Of a stretch of 64,000 nucleotides of DNA, positions 63,531-64,000 are shown in pieces. This stretch comes from Thalassobius sp002708925 (lineage in GTDB: Bacteria; Pseudomonadota; Alphaproteobacteria; Rhodobacterales; Rhodobacteraceae). Location: positions 1 through 64,000 of the forward strand of contig NZ_JBNAGJ010000007.1 in assembly GCF_049803795.1 (NCBI RefSeq), given 5' to 3'. Each line of letters begins with the position of its first letter. Position 1 is the first letter of the stretch. The notes below the pieces were generated by a model that did no database searches, was not told where the DNA came from, and was given only the letters and a program-made list of their open reading frames with translations. The position numbers were made by a program, and so were the translations under genes.

Positions 63531-64000
63531 ATGACCAAGACCGCTCTTTTGACTGGTGTCGCGCTGACCGCGCTGGCCACGGCACCGGCCTTTGCCCAGG
63601 ATGATCTGGATCTGGGCGATATCACAGTTTCTGCCAACTATGACGAAACCGCTGTCGAACGCTCGGGCACCACTGTTGAAATCGTCACCGAGGACGATCT
63701 GAACACCGCGCCCGACACCCGCCTGTCGGGGCTGCTGACCGGGCTGCCGGGGGTGACGGCCTCGTCGAACGGGGGGCTGGGCACCTCGACCAACCTGCGG
63801 ATCCGGGGGCTGGGCGGCGCCTATGTGCCGGTTCTGCTGGATGGCATTGATATTTCGGATCCGGCCAGCAGCGGCAACGGATTCGACTGGGGCGGGCTGA
63901 CCGGCGCGAACCTGTCGCGGGTTGAGGTTCTGAAAGGCTCGCAATCGGCGCGCTATGGCGTCAGCGCCGTCGGCGGCGTGGTGAACCTGGACAGCTGGAC
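63531..64000 (+). CDS. btuB: TonB-dependent vitamin B12 receptor, N-terminal part
   Basis: The first 156 aa of an outer-membrane receptor, cut by the window edge. Residues 1-23 are a signal peptide (ALATAPAFAQ), followed by the TonB-box region LGDITVSANY. The plug domain follows with LSGLLTGLPGVTASSNGG, IRGLGGAYVPVLLDGI and SRVEVLKGSQSARYG. The riboswitch directly upstream indicates cobalamin as the ligand. ATG 63531 lies behind GGGGATGATGGG. Confidence 0.9.
   Translation, partial: MTKTALLTGVALTALATAPAFAQDDLDLGDITVSANYDETAVERSGTTVEIVTEDDLNTAPDTRLSGLLTGLPGVTASSNGGLGTSTNLRIRGLGGAYVPVLLDGIDISDPASSGNGFDWGGLTGANLSRVEVLKGSQSARYGVSAVGGVVNLDSW

Overview
The window is a high-GC chromosomal segment of an alphaproteobacterium, most likely a marine Rhodobacterales (Roseobacter-group) strain. 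The evidence is the 16S rRNA signature, the 16S-tRNA-Ile-tRNA-Ala-23S-5S operon with a fragmentable 23S, and family-typical genes such as bioMNY, a propionate-type prpE, MerR-linked fatty acid oxidation genes and a small membrane protein of the kind often mislabelled 'CTP synthetase'. There is no transposase, integrase, prophage gene or CRISPR array. This is core or soft-core genome in which the unexplained structure is mostly RNA elements and operators.

Layout. 1-5978: complete rrn operon ending in a strong terminator. 6.0-13.6 kb: serine hydrolase, a molybdenum-cofactor pocket (DUF2478 protein, mobA, tusA-like), small membrane protein, alpha/beta hydrolase, DUF817 protein, glyA, nadK and an orphan. 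14.1-18.6 kb: propionyl-CoA synthetase and MaeB-type malic enzyme on the minus strand, with TTTGCA-rich inverted repeats between them. 18.7-23.3 kb: nucleoside salvage operon cdd-deoA-deoB-add-upp with 1-4 nt overlaps. 23.3-28.2 kb: SPOR protein, a membrane protein resembling an M48 protease with a destroyed zinc site, an acyl-CoA ligase and a sulfotransferase. 28.2-36.0 kb: minus-strand beta-oxidation block (MerR, acyl-CoA dehydrogenase, small basic protein, GST, 59-aa peptide, thiolase, FadB-like) with a second MerR next to it. 36.1-41.4 kb: putative Mn/heavy-metal exporter with two promoter palindromes, two hotdog thioesterases fused to a MATE gene, and DUF952-pyrD-arsC. 41.5-46.2 kb: periplasmic 5'-nucleotidase, DUF1992 protein, SRAP/YedK protein and the biotin transporter bioMNY. 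46.3-56.6 kb: tex, fabI, tRNA-Gly, Lrp/LysE pair, K+ channel with zinc ribbon, ABC exporter, Kbp-like BON-LysM protein and acyl-CoA synthetase. 56.6-63.1 kb: polyamine-type ABC importer with an Asp/Glu racemase-family gene, divergent from a GntR regulator and a GNAT gene. 63.2-64 kb: cobalamin riboswitch and the 5' part of a btuB-like receptor gene cut by the window edge.

How the genes work together. The acyl-CoA ligase, dehydrogenase, FadB/FadA and MerR genes form a fatty-acid or branched-acid oxidation module. Its odd-chain product propionyl-CoA overlaps the substrate range of prpE, and malic enzyme draws off the resulting C4 acids. The salvage operon turns nucleosides into bases and pentose phosphate, and the periplasmic 5'-nucleotidase could feed it. 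The most unusual signal is a roughly 27-nt foldable repeat present four times in the rrn operon. One copy lies inside an extra insertion of the 23S rRNA and carries compensatory base changes.
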